Assembly: GCF_027595165.1 (NCBI RefSeq)
Contig: NZ_CP097291.1
Span: 1,302,001 to 1,366,000, forward strand
Source: Providencia sp. PROV188
GTDB lineage: Bacteria; Pseudomonadota; Gammaproteobacteria; Enterobacterales; Enterobacteriaceae
Length of the DNA stretch: 64,000 nt
Reading direction: 5' to 3'
Part shown: positions 30,365-39,127 of the stretch, in pieces
Layout: the number at the start of each line of letters is the position of its first letter
Numbering within the stretch: the first letter of the stretch is position 1
Notes under the pieces: model-generated
The model's database searches: none
Seen by the model: the letters and a program-made list of their open reading frames with translations, nothing else
What the model was told of the DNA's origin: nothing
Made by a program: the position numbers and the translations under genes

Positions 30365-30393
30365 TTTACATTGAAAGCGCAGATGATTATAGT
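30365..30393 (+). promoter_or_regulatory. Promoter of tRNA-Ser(UGA)
   Basis: TTTACA (30365-30370), a 17-base spacer and TATAGT (30388-30393) form a good sigma-70 promoter. The bases after the -10, GCTCGTC, give a GC-rich discriminator, as is common for stringently controlled stable RNA genes. The tRNA starts 12 bases after the -10. Confidence 0.75.
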
Positions 30394-30405
30394 GCTCGTC
30401 ATTGC

Positions 30406-30493
30406 GGAGGGGTGGCCGAGCGGCTGAAGGCAGCGGTCTTGAAAACCGCCGATGGGAAACCATCCGAGAGTTCGAATCTCTCCTCCTCCGCCA
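30406..30493 (+). tRNA. serT: tRNA-Ser(UGA)
   Basis: This 88-base gene has encoded CCA. The acceptor stem GGAGGGG pairs with CTCCTCC (one G-T wobble), the D arm contains GGCCGAGCGGCTGAAGGC, and the anticodon loop CTTGAAA sits between GCGGT and ACCGC, giving anticodon TGA. A long class II variable arm (GATGGGAAACCATC) is typical of serine tRNAs. The T arm is GAGAG-TTCGAAT-CTCTC. The position after tusE matches the region of E. coli serT. Confidence 0.96.
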
Positions 30494-30849
30494 TCTTCAC
30501 TTCTAATCAAGTCTCTGAAATCTTTCAATTCCAAATAAATTCCAAAGTTTATCAAACACTCTAGCAAAATTTCATTCTACCGACGTTTACTGATACCGTT
30601 TTAAATCGCTACTATTTCGCTATGCAATACTGGCGGTTTATGGAACTAGCCAATAAAGCAATTAAGCGTGACAAGCCAAAAGATATTGTACATTCCCTAT
30701 TAATTCAGCCCTCTACACTTAAACTAACACCAAATTATCTGGGAAATTCAAACCAATCCACTGAATTCTAGTTACAATCAAATCTAATTAAGACATAGTT
30801 AAATCTAATTATATTCTGTGTAATGGTATCTCTAATTTGAGGCCTCAAT
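30494..30849. other. Intergenic region after the tRNA, synteny breakpoint
   Basis: No gene is firmly supported here. No integrase remnant or repeated tRNA 3' end was recognised by eye. A frame open from 30570 to 30771 contains a possible 49-codon reading from ATG 30622, but it has no ribosome binding site and no family I recognise. The 3' part (30780-30840) is AT-rich and leads into the next gene. Confidence 0.4.
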
Positions 30850-31395
30850 ATGATAATTAATTGCTATGATAAAAAACTAAGTGAAAATAGAATCGATGAG
30901 CTTGTTAACGTACTTTATAAGTGCGTCCTTGGCGGTGCAAGTGTTGGATATACTGATGCAGAAGCTCAAATTAATGAGATGAGAAACTATTGGATTGACG
31001 TCAATCATTCGTTATCAACGAATAGTTTTAAGCTGATCTCAGCAGAGCTAGACAATCAAATCGTTGGGGTTGTTGGTCTTGAATTATGCGCAAAACCAAA
31101 TGGTAAACACCGAGGAGAAATTTGTAAGTTATTGGTGTTACCTGAATATAGGCGTAAAGGACTTGCAAGAAAATTGATGCAAGAGGCTGAGCAAGTTGCA
31201 TGGAACTTAGGATTGAGGCTTTTAACATTGGATACCAATACTAAAGGGATAACGGTTAGCTTATATAATTCCCTTGGATGGCAGATAAGTGGTGAAATTC
31301 CTGATTTCGCTCAATCGGTTGGTGGTATTCTTGAATCCACGACGATTATGTTTAAGCGCAAGCCCGAAAATGGAATTAAAATACACCATCCCTAG
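30850..31395 (+). CDS. GNAT-family N-acetyltransferase
   Basis: The 181-residue product has the GNAT fold. The core strand VGVVGLELC is followed by the acetyl-CoA pyrophosphate-binding motif LPEYRRKGLARKLMQEAE (R/Q-x-x-G-x-A, about residues 97-115) and the motif B region LYNSLGWQISGEIPD. The substrate cannot be predicted. TGAGG lies 7 bases before the ATG. An inverted repeat TACACCA/TGGTGTA overlaps the stop codon. It is the first gene after the tRNA breakpoint and resembles small-molecule or antibiotic-type acetyltransferases only at fold level. Confidence 0.75.
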   Translation: MIINCYDKKLSENRIDELVNVLYKCVLGGASVGYTDAEAQINEMRNYWIDVNHSLSTNSFKLISAELDNQIVGVVGLELCAKPNGKHRGEICKLLVLPEYRRKGLARKLMQEAEQVAWNLGLRLLTLDTNTKGITVSLYNSLGWQISGEIPDFAQSVGGILESTTIMFKRKPENGIKIHHP

Positions 31396-31453
31396 TGGTG
31401 TAGGGTAATGTCTTGTTTTTAAAGGATATTGAAGGTGTGACTATCTGATTTAT

Positions 31454-31939
31454 ATGAAAATTCAAATAAAGCCTTATCAATCTCAGAATGCAGAAAAACT
31501 GCATGAAATATTTTATACCTCAGTTCATCGTATTGCAGCTGCATATTATACAGAAGAACAGCTTGAAGCTTGGGCGCCTGATTTATATGAGCGTGAGCAT
31601 TGGCAAAGCAAAATGGACATATTAAAGCCGTTTATTGCATATATTGATGAAGAGATTGTTGGATATGCAGATCTTCAAGATGACGGGTATATTGACCATT
31701 TTTTTGTTATGAAGCCTCGCTGCGGAATTGGTGCCGCACTTATGAATAAACTTGTTGAAGTGGCTAATACGAAAAGCATCAACAAGCTATGGTCATATGT
31801 CAGCTTATCAGCTGAAGAATTTTTTAAAAATCATCAATTTGAAATAGTTGAACGTCGAGAAGTTATTGTGAAGGGAGTGCTACTTCATAACGCAATGATG
31901 GTTCGATTGGCATTAGAGTTAAATGATTTGAAGTATTGA
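31454..31939 (+). CDS. YafP-like GNAT-family N-acetyltransferase
   Basis: The 161-residue product resembles E. coli YafP over its whole length: IQIKPYQSQNAEKLHEIFYTSV at the start, EEQLEAWAPD, VGYADLQDDGYIDHFFV and PRCGIGAALMNKL as the acetyl-CoA loop. It ends with the typical C-terminal strand block FEIVERREVIVKGVLLHNAMM. YafP in E. coli is an SOS-linked acetyltransferase implicated in detoxification of nitroaromatics. Whether that applies here is open. The ribosome binding site is weak. It follows the preceding GNAT on the same strand after 58 bases. Confidence 0.78.
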   Translation: MKIQIKPYQSQNAEKLHEIFYTSVHRIAAAYYTEEQLEAWAPDLYEREHWQSKMDILKPFIAYIDEEIVGYADLQDDGYIDHFFVMKPRCGIGAALMNKLVEVANTKSINKLWSYVSLSAEEFFKNHQFEIVERREVIVKGVLLHNAMMVRLALELNDLKY

Positions 31940-32447
31940 TAGATGTTTTGATGAGAAAAGTCGCTTTTAACGTTTTTGTATCGTAGTCATCATTTACGAA
32001 GTTCAACTTCTATTCTGCAATACCAATATATAGCGCCCATACGCCACTCATAAAATCTGTTTTTCTTACCAAAATAGTGAGTTATTTAGCTGTAATCAAA
32101 TAATGTTAGCCTTTAAGTGAGATTATTTTATAACTATAAGCATTAGTTGCTAATGAATAATAATCTAAAAATGATGGATTATTATGTGTTTTCCTTTAAA
32201 ATCAAAGGGCTATTATTTTCGCCGAAAAAACACCATTAAATCAATTGTTTTCAATGGAATAATGAGGTTTTTGAAAATTAACAAATGAAGTTTTTATTTA
32301 TTTTTAACTGAGTAATTAGACAAAAAAGTGGGATTACACATAAAATAAACATGATTTACTAATAGTTTACGAATGATTAACAAATAATATAAAATGGTGA
32401 AATTGTTAGGTAAGTAATATTGATCGTGTATAAGGAATTGTGTCGAA
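31940..32447. other. AT-rich upstream region of the L-amino acid deaminase
   Basis: This 508-base gap has no coding character. It holds an inverted repeat CATTAG-TTG-CTAATG (32141-32155) nested near a wider pair GATTATT (32121-32127) and AATAATC (32159-32165), and many A/T tracts. Such composition is compatible with binding by H-NS or Lrp-like proteins, but no specific site can be claimed. AAGGA lies about 11 bases before the deaminase ATG. Confidence 0.4.
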
Positions 32448-33863
32448 ATGGCAATAACCAGAAGAAAATTTATTATTGGTGGTTCTGTAGTCGCTGTCGC
32501 AGCGGGAGCCGGTATTTTAACTCCGATGTTGACTCGTGAAGGGCGATTTGTTCCGGGTAAACCACGTGTTGGTTTTGTTGAAGGAACGCCTGGCGCATTG
32601 CCACAGCAATCTGATGTTGTTGTTATTGGGGCTGGTATCTTAGGTGTTATGACGGCGATTAACCTTGCTGAGCGTGGGTTATCAGTCGTGATTGTAGAAA
32701 AAGGGAACATTGCGGGAGAGCAATCATCTCGATTCTATGGTCAGGCAATTACATACAAAATGACCGATGAAACCTTCTTATTACACCATTTAGGCAAACA
32801 TCGCTGGCGTGATATGAATGCGAAGGTGGGTGTTGATACCACTTACCGTACTCAAGGCCGTGTAGAAGTTCCTTTGGATGAAGAAGATCTGGTTCACGTT
32901 CGCCAGTGGATGGATGAGCGCCATAAAAACGTTGGCTCTGATATTCCATTCAAAACACGCATGATCGAAGGAAGCGAGTTAAATCAGCGTCTTCGTGGTG
33001 CTAAATCTGATTGGAAAATTGCAGGTTTCGAAGAAGATTCTGGTAGTTTCGATGCGGAAGTTACTGCATTCGTTATGGCAGAATACGCGAAGAAAATTGG
33101 TATTAAAATCTATACCAACTGTGCAGCGCGTGGCTTAGAAACTCAAGCGGGTGTGATCTCTGATGTTGTGACTGAAAAAGGCGCAATCAAAACTTCTCAA
33201 GTTGTTGTTGCGGGTGGTGTTTGGTCTCGTCTGTTCATGCAAAACCTGGGTGTAGATGTTCCAACATTACCAGCTTATCAATCACAACAATTGATTAGCG
33301 CGGCACCAAATGCACCGGGTGGAAACGTTGCTCTGCCAGGCAATATTTACTTCCGTGAACAAGCCGATGGAACCTATGCAACTTCTCCACGCGTGATAGT
33401 GGCACCTGTTGTTAAAGAATCCTTCACTTATGGCTATAAATATCTGCCATTGTTAGCATTGCCAGACTTCCCTGTTCATATTTCATTAAACGAACAGCTG
33501 ATTAACTCGTTTACCCAAGAGACCAGCTGGAAATTAGATGAAGTTTCTCCATTTGAGAAAAACCGTGATATGACGGCATTACCAGACTTACCAGAACTGA
33601 ATTCATCTCTAGAAAAACTGAAAACTGAGTTCCCTGCATTTAAAGACTCTAAATTAATTGACCAGTGGAGCGGAGCGATGGCTATCGCACCAGATGAAAA
33701 CCCAATTATTTCTGAAGTCAAGGAATATCCAGGTCTTGTTATTAACACAGCAACTGGCTGGGGTATGACTGAAAGCCCAGTTTCCTCTGAAATGACCGCA
33801 GATATTCTGTTAGGTAAAGAGCCAATCATTAACCCGAAAGCATTTAGCCTGTATCGTTTCTAA
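32448..33863 (+). CDS. aad: Membrane-associated L-amino acid deaminase (FAD)
   Basis: This enzyme oxidatively deaminates L-amino acids (aromatic and branched types) to alpha-keto acids and ammonia. It feeds electrons to the respiratory chain without releasing hydrogen peroxide. The 471-residue product equals the length of Proteus L-amino acid deaminases and resembles them along its entire length (TRRKFIIGG at the N-terminus, QSSRFYGQAI, TYRTQGRVEVPLDEEDL, ATGWGMTESPVS, SLYRF at the end). Residues 5-6 are twin arginines followed by a hydrophobic segment (residues 9-27) that anchors it. The FAD-binding motif GAGILG is at 61-66, followed by E79 in VIVEKG. It is monocistronic, with a terminator after it. 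Confidence 0.93.
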   Translation: MAITRRKFIIGGSVVAVAAGAGILTPMLTREGRFVPGKPRVGFVEGTPGALPQQSDVVVIGAGILGVMTAINLAERGLSVVIVEKGNIAGEQSSRFYGQAITYKMTDETFLLHHLGKHRWRDMNAKVGVDTTYRTQGRVEVPLDEEDLVHVRQWMDERHKNVGSDIPFKTRMIEGSELNQRLRGAKSDWKIAGFEEDSGSFDAEVTAFVMAEYAKKIGIKIYTNCAARGLETQAGVISDVVTEKGAIKTSQVVVAGGVWSRLFMQNLGVDVPTLPAYQSQQLISAAPNAPGGNVALPGNIYFREQADGTYATSPRVIVAPVVKESFTYGYKYLPLLALPDFPVHISLNEQLINSFTQETSWKLDEVSPFEKNRDMTALPDLPELNSSLEKLKTEFPAFKDSKLIDQWSGAMAIAPDENPIISEVKEYPGLVINTATGWGMTESPVSSEMTADILLGKEPIINPKAFSLYRF

Positions 33864-33904
33864 GTACAGTTTGTTATTGACATTAATGTTGATATAAAAA
33901 TACT

Positions 33905-33930
33905 AACGCCCTCATATTGAGGGCTTTTTT
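33905..33930 (+). terminator. Intrinsic terminator after the deaminase gene
   Basis: A 7-bp GC-rich stem GCCCTCA with TGAGGGC and a 3-base loop is followed by TTTTTT. It starts about 40 bases after the stop codon. Confidence 0.9.
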
Positions 33931-34019
33931 GTATCGACAGAAAGTTAAGATTAAATCAAAACAATGCAGCCGTTCTTTTTTAATTTTTCAACGATATTAG
34001 GTTTGACTGGAAAGTAACC

Positions 34020-34517
34020 TTACTCTAAATCGCCAAAATGCTGGGTAAACTGTGTTTCGTACTGACCTATAAATTGCTCTAGTTTTGCTGGAGTATCTCT
34101 AATGTTGGTTTCTGTAATACCTGCTTTTGCCATTGCCGCTTTTAATTTTGCTTCCGTTCCTTCATTAATATCGATGTTAGCAATAACCAAGAAAATGGTT
34201 TTTAAATCATCACAGCCGCTTTTTGTTTCACATACCTTCGCGATTTTCTGCTCATTAGACATATAGATAGAATAGCTAAAGGCATCTTTGGTGCACACTA
34301 CATCATTTCTCTCTTCTGAGGTCATATCTTTAGTTATGGCACTGAAAACGCTATTAGTGACCTCTGTGTAGTTTGCAAAAGAGGTGCTATTTTTAGGGGT
34401 TGGCAAACCGCTTTTCGTTAAACTTTGATTAGTCACAGGTAAACAGGCCGAATTGGCCATAGCGCCAGAAACAACCGTACCGCTTAAAATGATCGATAAA
34501 AGTAATTTTTTAAACAT
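34020..34517 (-). CDS. Uncharacterised secreted protein
   Basis: I do not recognise the family. The 165-residue product has a clear signal peptide (MFKKLLLSIILSGTVVSGAMA, cleavage predicted before NSACLP). The mature part of about 144 residues contains four cysteines (near residues 24, 74, 91 and 96 of the precursor), enough for two disulfides, and a helical C-terminal half rich in Lys, Glu and Ala. AAAGG lies 7 bases before the ATG. The gene converges with the deaminase gene but has no obvious functional link. It is probably periplasmic. Confidence 0.7.
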   Translation of the reverse strand: MFKKLLLSIILSGTVVSGAMANSACLPVTNQSLTKSGLPTPKNSTSFANYTEVTNSVFSAITKDMTSEERNDVVCTKDAFSYSIYMSNEQKIAKVCETKSGCDDLKTIFLVIANIDINEGTEAKLKAAMAKAGITETNIRDTPAKLEQFIGQYETQFTQHFGDLE

Positions 34518-34718
34518 AACAAACCTTTCGTTTTTGAAATGATAAAGTAACGTATAATTTAAGTTTAATTGAGGATATAGGATTAACGGTATTTTTTAGG
34601 TTTTATTTAGACTTTGTAATTGATATCTAATTATTTTACGGAGTTAAGATTTTTAGGTGTTTATAAAGGTTGTTTAAGCATGCGATTGGCATGATATTTT
34701 TATGAAAAAAACGAAACT

Positions 34719-35033
34719 ATGTTAGCAAAATACATATTAGGCACCATGAAAAAGCAGGCCGCATGTGAAGTTATTTTTGATCAGCGCCAGCAAGATGCTC
34801 AGTCGGAAGTTATGCAAATTATCCGGCAGTGGCGATTTCATGATGGGGTTATTCTTCAATGCTCTGAAGAAATCGAATTATCTATTCCCGATAATGATAG
34901 CCAATGTCCTGAGTGTTGGATTATTTGGCAAGTTATTGATTCTGCGGGGTGTTCTGTTTTACCTCAAAGAAAAGAGTTTTTTAACGCATGCCAGCAAGCA
35001 TTTTGGCTAAAAATGCAAATAGCAGAAGAATAA
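34719..35033 (+). CDS. Hypothetical protein, 104 aa
   Basis: I do not recognise this family. The reading begins MLAKYILGTMKKQAACEV. An alternative start is the internal ATG at 34746, giving 95 residues. Both have weak ribosome binding sites. The product has five cysteines, including a CPECW pair, but no signal peptide and no membrane segment. Its coding character is plausible (varied residues and no low-complexity runs) but unsupported by homology that I can recall. It lies between a secreted protein gene and the carbonic anhydrase gene. Confidence 0.45.
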   Translation: MLAKYILGTMKKQAACEVIFDQRQQDAQSEVMQIIRQWRFHDGVILQCSEEIELSIPDNDSQCPECWIIWQVIDSAGCSVLPQRKEFFNACQQAFWLKMQIAEE

Positions 35034-35222
35034 AGCGAAAGATAAGCAAATTAATGACGAATTTAATGTAGAGGCTATCATTGGTTATGAGGTGTTTTTT
35101 TGCATATTAACCGATTGAGAGTAATCTTCTGGTAAATTTAGGTATATTAATTAAATTGACTACGTTTTGATAAACACGTTTGAAATATCATATATAGCAA
35201 GATTTGTAAGTGAGCGTGCCAC

Positions 35223-35906
35223 ATGGCGATGGATAAAATTAAAGAATTATTTGTGAATAACAGGGAATGGGCAACGTCGATTAAAGAACAAGACCCTAGC
35301 TTTTTTCGACAATTATCAAAAGACCAACAACCTAAATTTTTATGGATTGGTTGCTCCGATAGCCGAGTACCTTCTGAAAAATTAATTAAAGTTGGCCCTG
35401 GCGATCTATTTGTTCATCGAAATATAGCGAATCTGGTGGTTCACACGGATCTCAACTGTTTATCTGCTATTCAATATGCTATTGATGTGCTCAAAGTGGA
35501 ACATATTATTGTCTGTGGGCATTATGGCTGTGGTGGTGTTGAGGCTGCGATTAACAATAAGGAATTAGGTTTAATTGATAATTGGCTGCTGCATATTCGA
35601 GATATTTGGTTTAAACATAGCCGCATGTTAGGTGAGCTTAAACCAACAGAACGTATTAATCGTTTATGTGAATTGAACGTGATTGAGCAAGTTTATAATC
35701 TGGGCCACTCCACCGTATTACAATCTGCTTGGAAAAGAGGGCAGGATATTATGGTTCACGGTTGGATCTACGGTATTAATGATGGTTATTTGGTGGATCT
35801 TGATATTACGGCAGATAGCCGAGCAAAACTGGAGCTTTGTTATCGTGAAGCGATAGCGGCTTTAACCACAAAAGCGCCGTTTACAACAGGTTGCTCTGCA
35901 AATTAA
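35223..35906 (+). CDS. can: Beta-class carbonic anhydrase (Can-like)
   Basis: This enzyme interconverts carbon dioxide and bicarbonate and supplies bicarbonate for biosynthesis. The 227-residue product matches E. coli Can along its full length. Zinc ligands are C44, H100 and C103, with D46/R48 in the pair SDSR (numbered from ATG 35223; subtract two if the start is ATG 35229, which then gives the E. coli numbering C42/H98/C101). HVGW-type blocks [11 protein letters not shown] and [15 protein letters not shown] are conserved. Neither ATG has a good ribosome binding site. E. coli has can elsewhere, so a paralogue could exist outside the window. Confidence 0.9.
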   Translation: MAMDKIKELFVNNREWATSIKEQDPSFFRQLSKDQQPKFLWIGCSDSRVPSEKLIKVGPGDLFVHRNIANLVVHTDLNCLSAIQYAIDVLKVEHIIVCGHYGCGGVEAAINNKELGLIDNWLLHIRDIWFKHSRMLGELKPTERINRLCELNVIEQVYNLGHSTVLQSAWKRGQDIMVHGWIYGINDGYLVDLDITADSRAKLELCYREAIAALTTKAPFTTGCSAN

Positions 35907-36099
35907 TAAAGTAAAGATGCGTTACAGCTAAATTGAGAACTAAATTTTTTCAGTAAAATAATAGACTTATCGAATGAAGCCTTAGTTGTGATTCATTGCT
36001 CATTTGTGAAAATGAGAAGATTGAGTCGTTTGTAAACAATATTTAAAAAGCTTACTATCGTTTCAATATTCACTCGTCTTCCATTAAATGAGGTTTTCT

Positions 36100-36528
36100 A
36101 TGTCAATTTCAGCACGTAATCAGCTTACAGGAACGGTCGAATCAGTTGTGGCTGGTGCCGTTAATGATGAAGTGGTTTTAAGCTTAGGTAATGGTGAAAC
36201 AATTTCTGCGGTGATCACGAAAAATAGCACTCAGTTGTTAGGCTTGGCAAAAGGTAAGCAGGCTGTTGCGATTATTAAGGCGCCATGGGTTGTCTTAGTT
36301 TCGGATGAGCACGAGTATCTTTTTTCGGCTCGTAACCAGTTCAGTGGACGTATTGATGGGATTGAAACAGGTAGTGTGAATGCTGTGGTTCATTTGACAA
36401 CGAATGCCGGAACGAAATTATCTGCCGTTGTGACAAATAATAGCATTGAAGAGATGAAATTAGAGGCAGGCAGTAAAGTTACCGCTATTGTCAAAGCATC
36501 TAGTGTAATTTTAGCGACGAAAAAATAA
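36100..36528 (+). CDS. Two-domain molybdopterin/molybdate-binding (Mop/TOBE) protein
   Basis: The 142-residue product is made of two tandem Mop domains of about 70 residues, each starting SARNQLTGTVESV or SARNQFSGRIDGI and each ending with KAxxVxL. Such di-Mop proteins (ModG type) bind and buffer molybdate or tungstate oxyanions in the cytoplasm. ATG 36100 is chosen because GAGG lies 6 bases upstream and the product starts MSISARNQ. An in-frame ATG at 36088 adds MRFS only. It suits a genome region with two molybdoenzymes (formate dehydrogenase-N and tetrathionate reductase), though it is not adjacent to them. Confidence 0.85.
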   Translation: MSISARNQLTGTVESVVAGAVNDEVVLSLGNGETISAVITKNSTQLLGLAKGKQAVAIIKAPWVVLVSDEHEYLFSARNQFSGRIDGIETGSVNAVVHLTTNAGTKLSAVVTNNSIEEMKLEAGSKVTAIVKASSVILATKK

Positions 36529-36550
36529 GTTAGACCGCTCAATATTACCA

Positions 36551-36573
36551 AGGTCGTAGTTTTTCTACGACCT
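36551..36573. terminator. Hairpin between the Mop gene and the ketoacyl synthase gene
   Basis: A 9-bp perfect stem AGGTCGTAG with CTACGACCT and a TTTTT loop lies between convergent stops. The downstream T content is modest, so termination is likely but not certain. Confidence 0.6.
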
Positions 36574-36658
36574 ATCTATCAGAAGTTAGTTTTTTGCATT
36601 TATTCTTAATTGTCCATTTGAACAGGTAGTTAGCATATCTTTTTTTAATAACAGTGAA

Positions 36659-37810
36659 TTAAACAACGGTTAGATGCATAAATCCACCAGAGAAACGACC
36701 ACTTTCAGGAACAAAGCATAAGAGTTTTTCGCCTTTATTTAAACGCCCTGAATGTAATAATTCATGGATCATGATGTAGATTGAGGCAGAGCCAGTATTT
36801 CCTCGCTCTGAGAGATTGGTAAACCAACGCTCTTGAGGGATCGCAAAGTTGAGGTCAGTCAAGCATTCAGATACCGGTTGACGAAAATATTCGGATGAAA
36901 TGTGGGGAAGGAACCAGTCTATATTATTTGCTGAAATTCCATATTTTTCGATGACTTTTTGTAGTGGTTTTTTTAGCGCTAAGGCGATGATATTTTCATT
37001 AAGTAAACGTACATCTTGTTTAATGGAAAAAATTGACCGTGTAATCCATTCTTCTTGTTTCAACTGCTTCCAACTAATTAATTTTCCGTCACTGTCTTTT
37101 TCTGCCCCAGCATACATACATGCAGGAATTTCATTCGCGTACGATGAGATATCAATCCAATCAATGCGTAATGATAAGCTATGTGGATTAGGTTGATTTT
37201 TCAGCAAGAATGCACCGGCGCCATCGGAAAGCATCCAACGTAGAAAGTCTTTTTCAAAAGCAATTTCTGGGCGCTGTACTAATTGTTCGACCAATGCCTC
37301 ATTTTCAGCTTGGAAATTACGTGCATGTAAAACGGGAGAGACAACTTCTGATGCGGCTGAAACTGCATTGGTAGTTGTTCCAGAACTGACGGACAAATAA
37401 GCATATTTCAACGAAGTTAAGCCTGCTAAGCAAATGCCGGATGTTGAAACAACTTCACAGGGTTTATTTCCAAGTTCCCCATGAACCATGACGCCGTGAC
37501 CTGGCATTAGTTGATCGGGCAGCGTCGTGCCTGTGGCTAGGCATTCAATATCATTGAGGGAAAAATCACTATCAACTAATCCATGAATGGATTTTGCAGT
37601 AACTTGTGGATTGTTAAAATTAGCCACTCCAGAGGAAGGGTTGAGGACATAATGGCGTTTTTTGATTCCATTACTTTTCAGCACAATTCGAAGGGAACGG
37701 GATGCCTTTTCACCAATATAACCTAAAACATGTTCTATATTTTTATTATCAACGGCTTCACCGGGGAGGAATATAGACGTTTTTGTAATATATGTATTAA
37801 TTTTACTCAT
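36659..37810 (-). CDS. Beta-ketoacyl-ACP synthase III-like condensing enzyme
   Basis: The 383-residue product has the thiolase-fold layout of FabH relatives with an intact catalytic triad: C127 in [10 protein letters not shown]303 in LPHISSEY and N338 in ERGNTGSAS. It is longer than housekeeping FabH (about 317) and has a divergent N-terminus ([19 protein letters not shown]), resembling the branch used for secondary metabolites such as dialkylresorcinols (DarB type). The triad suggests real condensation activity. Substrates are unknown. It lies downstream of a TetR gene on the same strand after 150 bases. No ACP, aromatase or other pathway gene is near. It is unlikely to be fabH, which is normally in the fab cluster. 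Confidence 0.78.
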   Translation of the reverse strand: MSKINTYITKTSIFLPGEAVDNKNIEHVLGYIGEKASRSLRIVLKSNGIKKRHYVLNPSSGVANFNNPQVTAKSIHGLVDSDFSLNDIECLATGTTLPDQLMPGHGVMVHGELGNKPCEVVSTSGICLAGLTSLKYAYLSVSSGTTTNAVSAASEVVSPVLHARNFQAENEALVEQLVQRPEIAFEKDFLRWMLSDGAGAFLLKNQPNPHSLSLRIDWIDISSYANEIPACMYAGAEKDSDGKLISWKQLKQEEWITRSIFSIKQDVRLLNENIIALALKKPLQKVIEKYGISANNIDWFLPHISSEYFRQPVSECLTDLNFAIPQERWFTNLSERGNTGSASIYIMIHELLHSGRLNKGEKLLCFVPESGRFSGGFMHLTVV

Positions 37811-37960
37811 ATTTTCTCTATTTAATTAAATTAAATATTCTAAATGTTTATGTGAGCAAAGAAATATACCTGAAAACGTTAATTGAAATGGGAATAAATT
37901 ATTTAACTAACTAATAAATAATATTATTCAAAACCGTTGTTTAGTATCTTAGCTATGTTA

Positions 37961-38554
37961 TTAAATATAGTCATTATTTAAATTATATAATAAAGCATCA
38001 ATACTTTGGTGGTAATAATTTATATCGCTGACGTAATTATCCATATTGTTCCTATTTGATACAGCGAGTGCAGCGCCATGAGTAAAATCAATTAAAATAT
38101 GTATCCAGAGCGTGGCTTGCTCTAAAGAGTATTTTAATTCTATCGCAAGCTCGATTAGAGTATTGGTTATCCGCTGTGCCTCTTCAGGAAACGCATTTGG
38201 GTGATTAAATATTGATAACGTTAATTCAGGGTAACGAACAATACATTCTCGGTATTCAGTTAAGAGGTGCTTGATTTGTTCGATGGGTGTTCTCGATAAA
38301 CAAGGCATTACCTTAGCGTAAACATGGTTAGCAATCGATTTGACTAAACACTCTTTGTCTTCAAAATAGTAATAAATTGTCATGGGGTTAATGCCCATTT
38401 CTTTAGCGAGCGCTCGCATACTGAGTGCTGAGAATCCATGGGAATCAATAAATATTATTGCTGCACTGACAATTGCCTCCGCTGATATTTTTGGTTGTTT
38501 CTTATTTGGGCGTCCTACCGTTCGTGTTATTGCTACCAATGCTTTATCCATCAT
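37961..38554 (-). CDS. TetR-family transcriptional regulator
   Basis: The 197-residue product has a basic N-terminus (TRTVGRPNKKQPKIS) and a TetR helix-turn-helix at about residues 23-70 (IVSAAIIFIDSHGFSALSMRALAKEMGINPMTIYYYFEDKECL). The C-terminal ligand domain resembles the TetR_C (tetracycline-repressor-like) type. Its ATG overlaps the stop of the upstream reductase gene by one base (TAATG), so the two are translationally coupled. The palindrome at 39128-39150, in front of the pair, is its most likely operator (autoregulation). The ligand is unknown. Confidence 0.85.
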   Translation of the reverse strand: MMDKALVAITRTVGRPNKKQPKISAEAIVSAAIIFIDSHGFSALSMRALAKEMGINPMTIYYYFEDKECLVKSIANHVYAKVMPCLSRTPIEQIKHLLTEYRECIVRYPELTLSIFNHPNAFPEEAQRITNTLIELAIELKYSLEQATLWIHILIDFTHGAALAVSNRNNMDNYVSDINYYHQSIDALLYNLNNDYI

Positions 38555-39111
38555 TATTCGCCTTCATCCGAGGATTGTTTTATTTCATAGTGGGATTGGA
38601 TAAATCCAGAATTAAAGGTTTTAGTTTGTGTATGGTATAAGTGAATATCGTTAGGAATTTTACCAAACAATGGGCGACCAGAACCTAATAAAATGGGGAT
38701 TCGAGTGATGATAAGATCATGAATCAAGCCTTCAGAAATAAAAGATTGAACTACTTTCCCGCCATCAATATAGGCATGATGATATCCCTCTACTTTTAGC
38801 ATCTGCATGACTTCTTTAGGGGATAGGTCAATGAAGCGTACTTTTCCTATTAATTCTTCAGGGATAGTTTCTTGAGCGAGTACTTTTGATAGCACAATGA
38901 CCGGACGATTATAAAACCAAGGTTGAACATGTTTTATTGTCTCATAGGTACCTCTACCCATAATAATCACATCAATATTGGCAATAAATGCATCATAACC
39001 GTGATCTTCACCGGTTGAATCTAATTGAAGTAACCAGCTGATATCGCCGTTTTCACGGGCTATAAAGCCATCAATGCTGGTTGCAATAAATACATGTCCA
39101 GTCGTCATCAC
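38554..39111 (-). CDS. RibD C-terminal/dihydrofolate reductase-like protein
   Basis: The 185-residue product belongs to the RibD_C family of NADPH-dependent reductases related to DHFR (YwjB/YyaP type). Visible blocks are HVFIATSIDGFIARENGDISWL at the start, DVIIMGRGTYETI, PVIVLSK and HAYIDGGKVVQSFISEGLI, followed by TRIPILLGSGRPLFG. The real substrate of this subgroup is not known to me. It is the first gene of a coupled pair with the TetR regulator and carries a palindrome between its start and the promoter region. Confidence 0.85.
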   Translation of the reverse strand: MMTTGHVFIATSIDGFIARENGDISWLLQLDSTGEDHGYDAFIANIDVIIMGRGTYETIKHVQPWFYNRPVIVLSKVLAQETIPEELIGKVRFIDLSPKEVMQMLKVEGYHHAYIDGGKVVQSFISEGLIHDLIITRIPILLGSGRPLFGKIPNDIHLYHTQTKTFNSGFIQSHYEIKQSSDEGE

Positions 39112-39127
39112 TGTATTCTCGCTCTAA

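Noticed and set aside
30328..30564. Open frame across the serine tRNA gene
   Set aside because: It reads through the tRNA and has no coding character of its own.
30622..30771. Possible 49-codon gene after the tRNA (MQYWRFMELANKAIKRDKP...)
   Set aside because: It has no ribosome binding site, and I recognise no related family. Its upstream frame has a stop at about 30569. It is more likely a chance frame or an old gene remnant.
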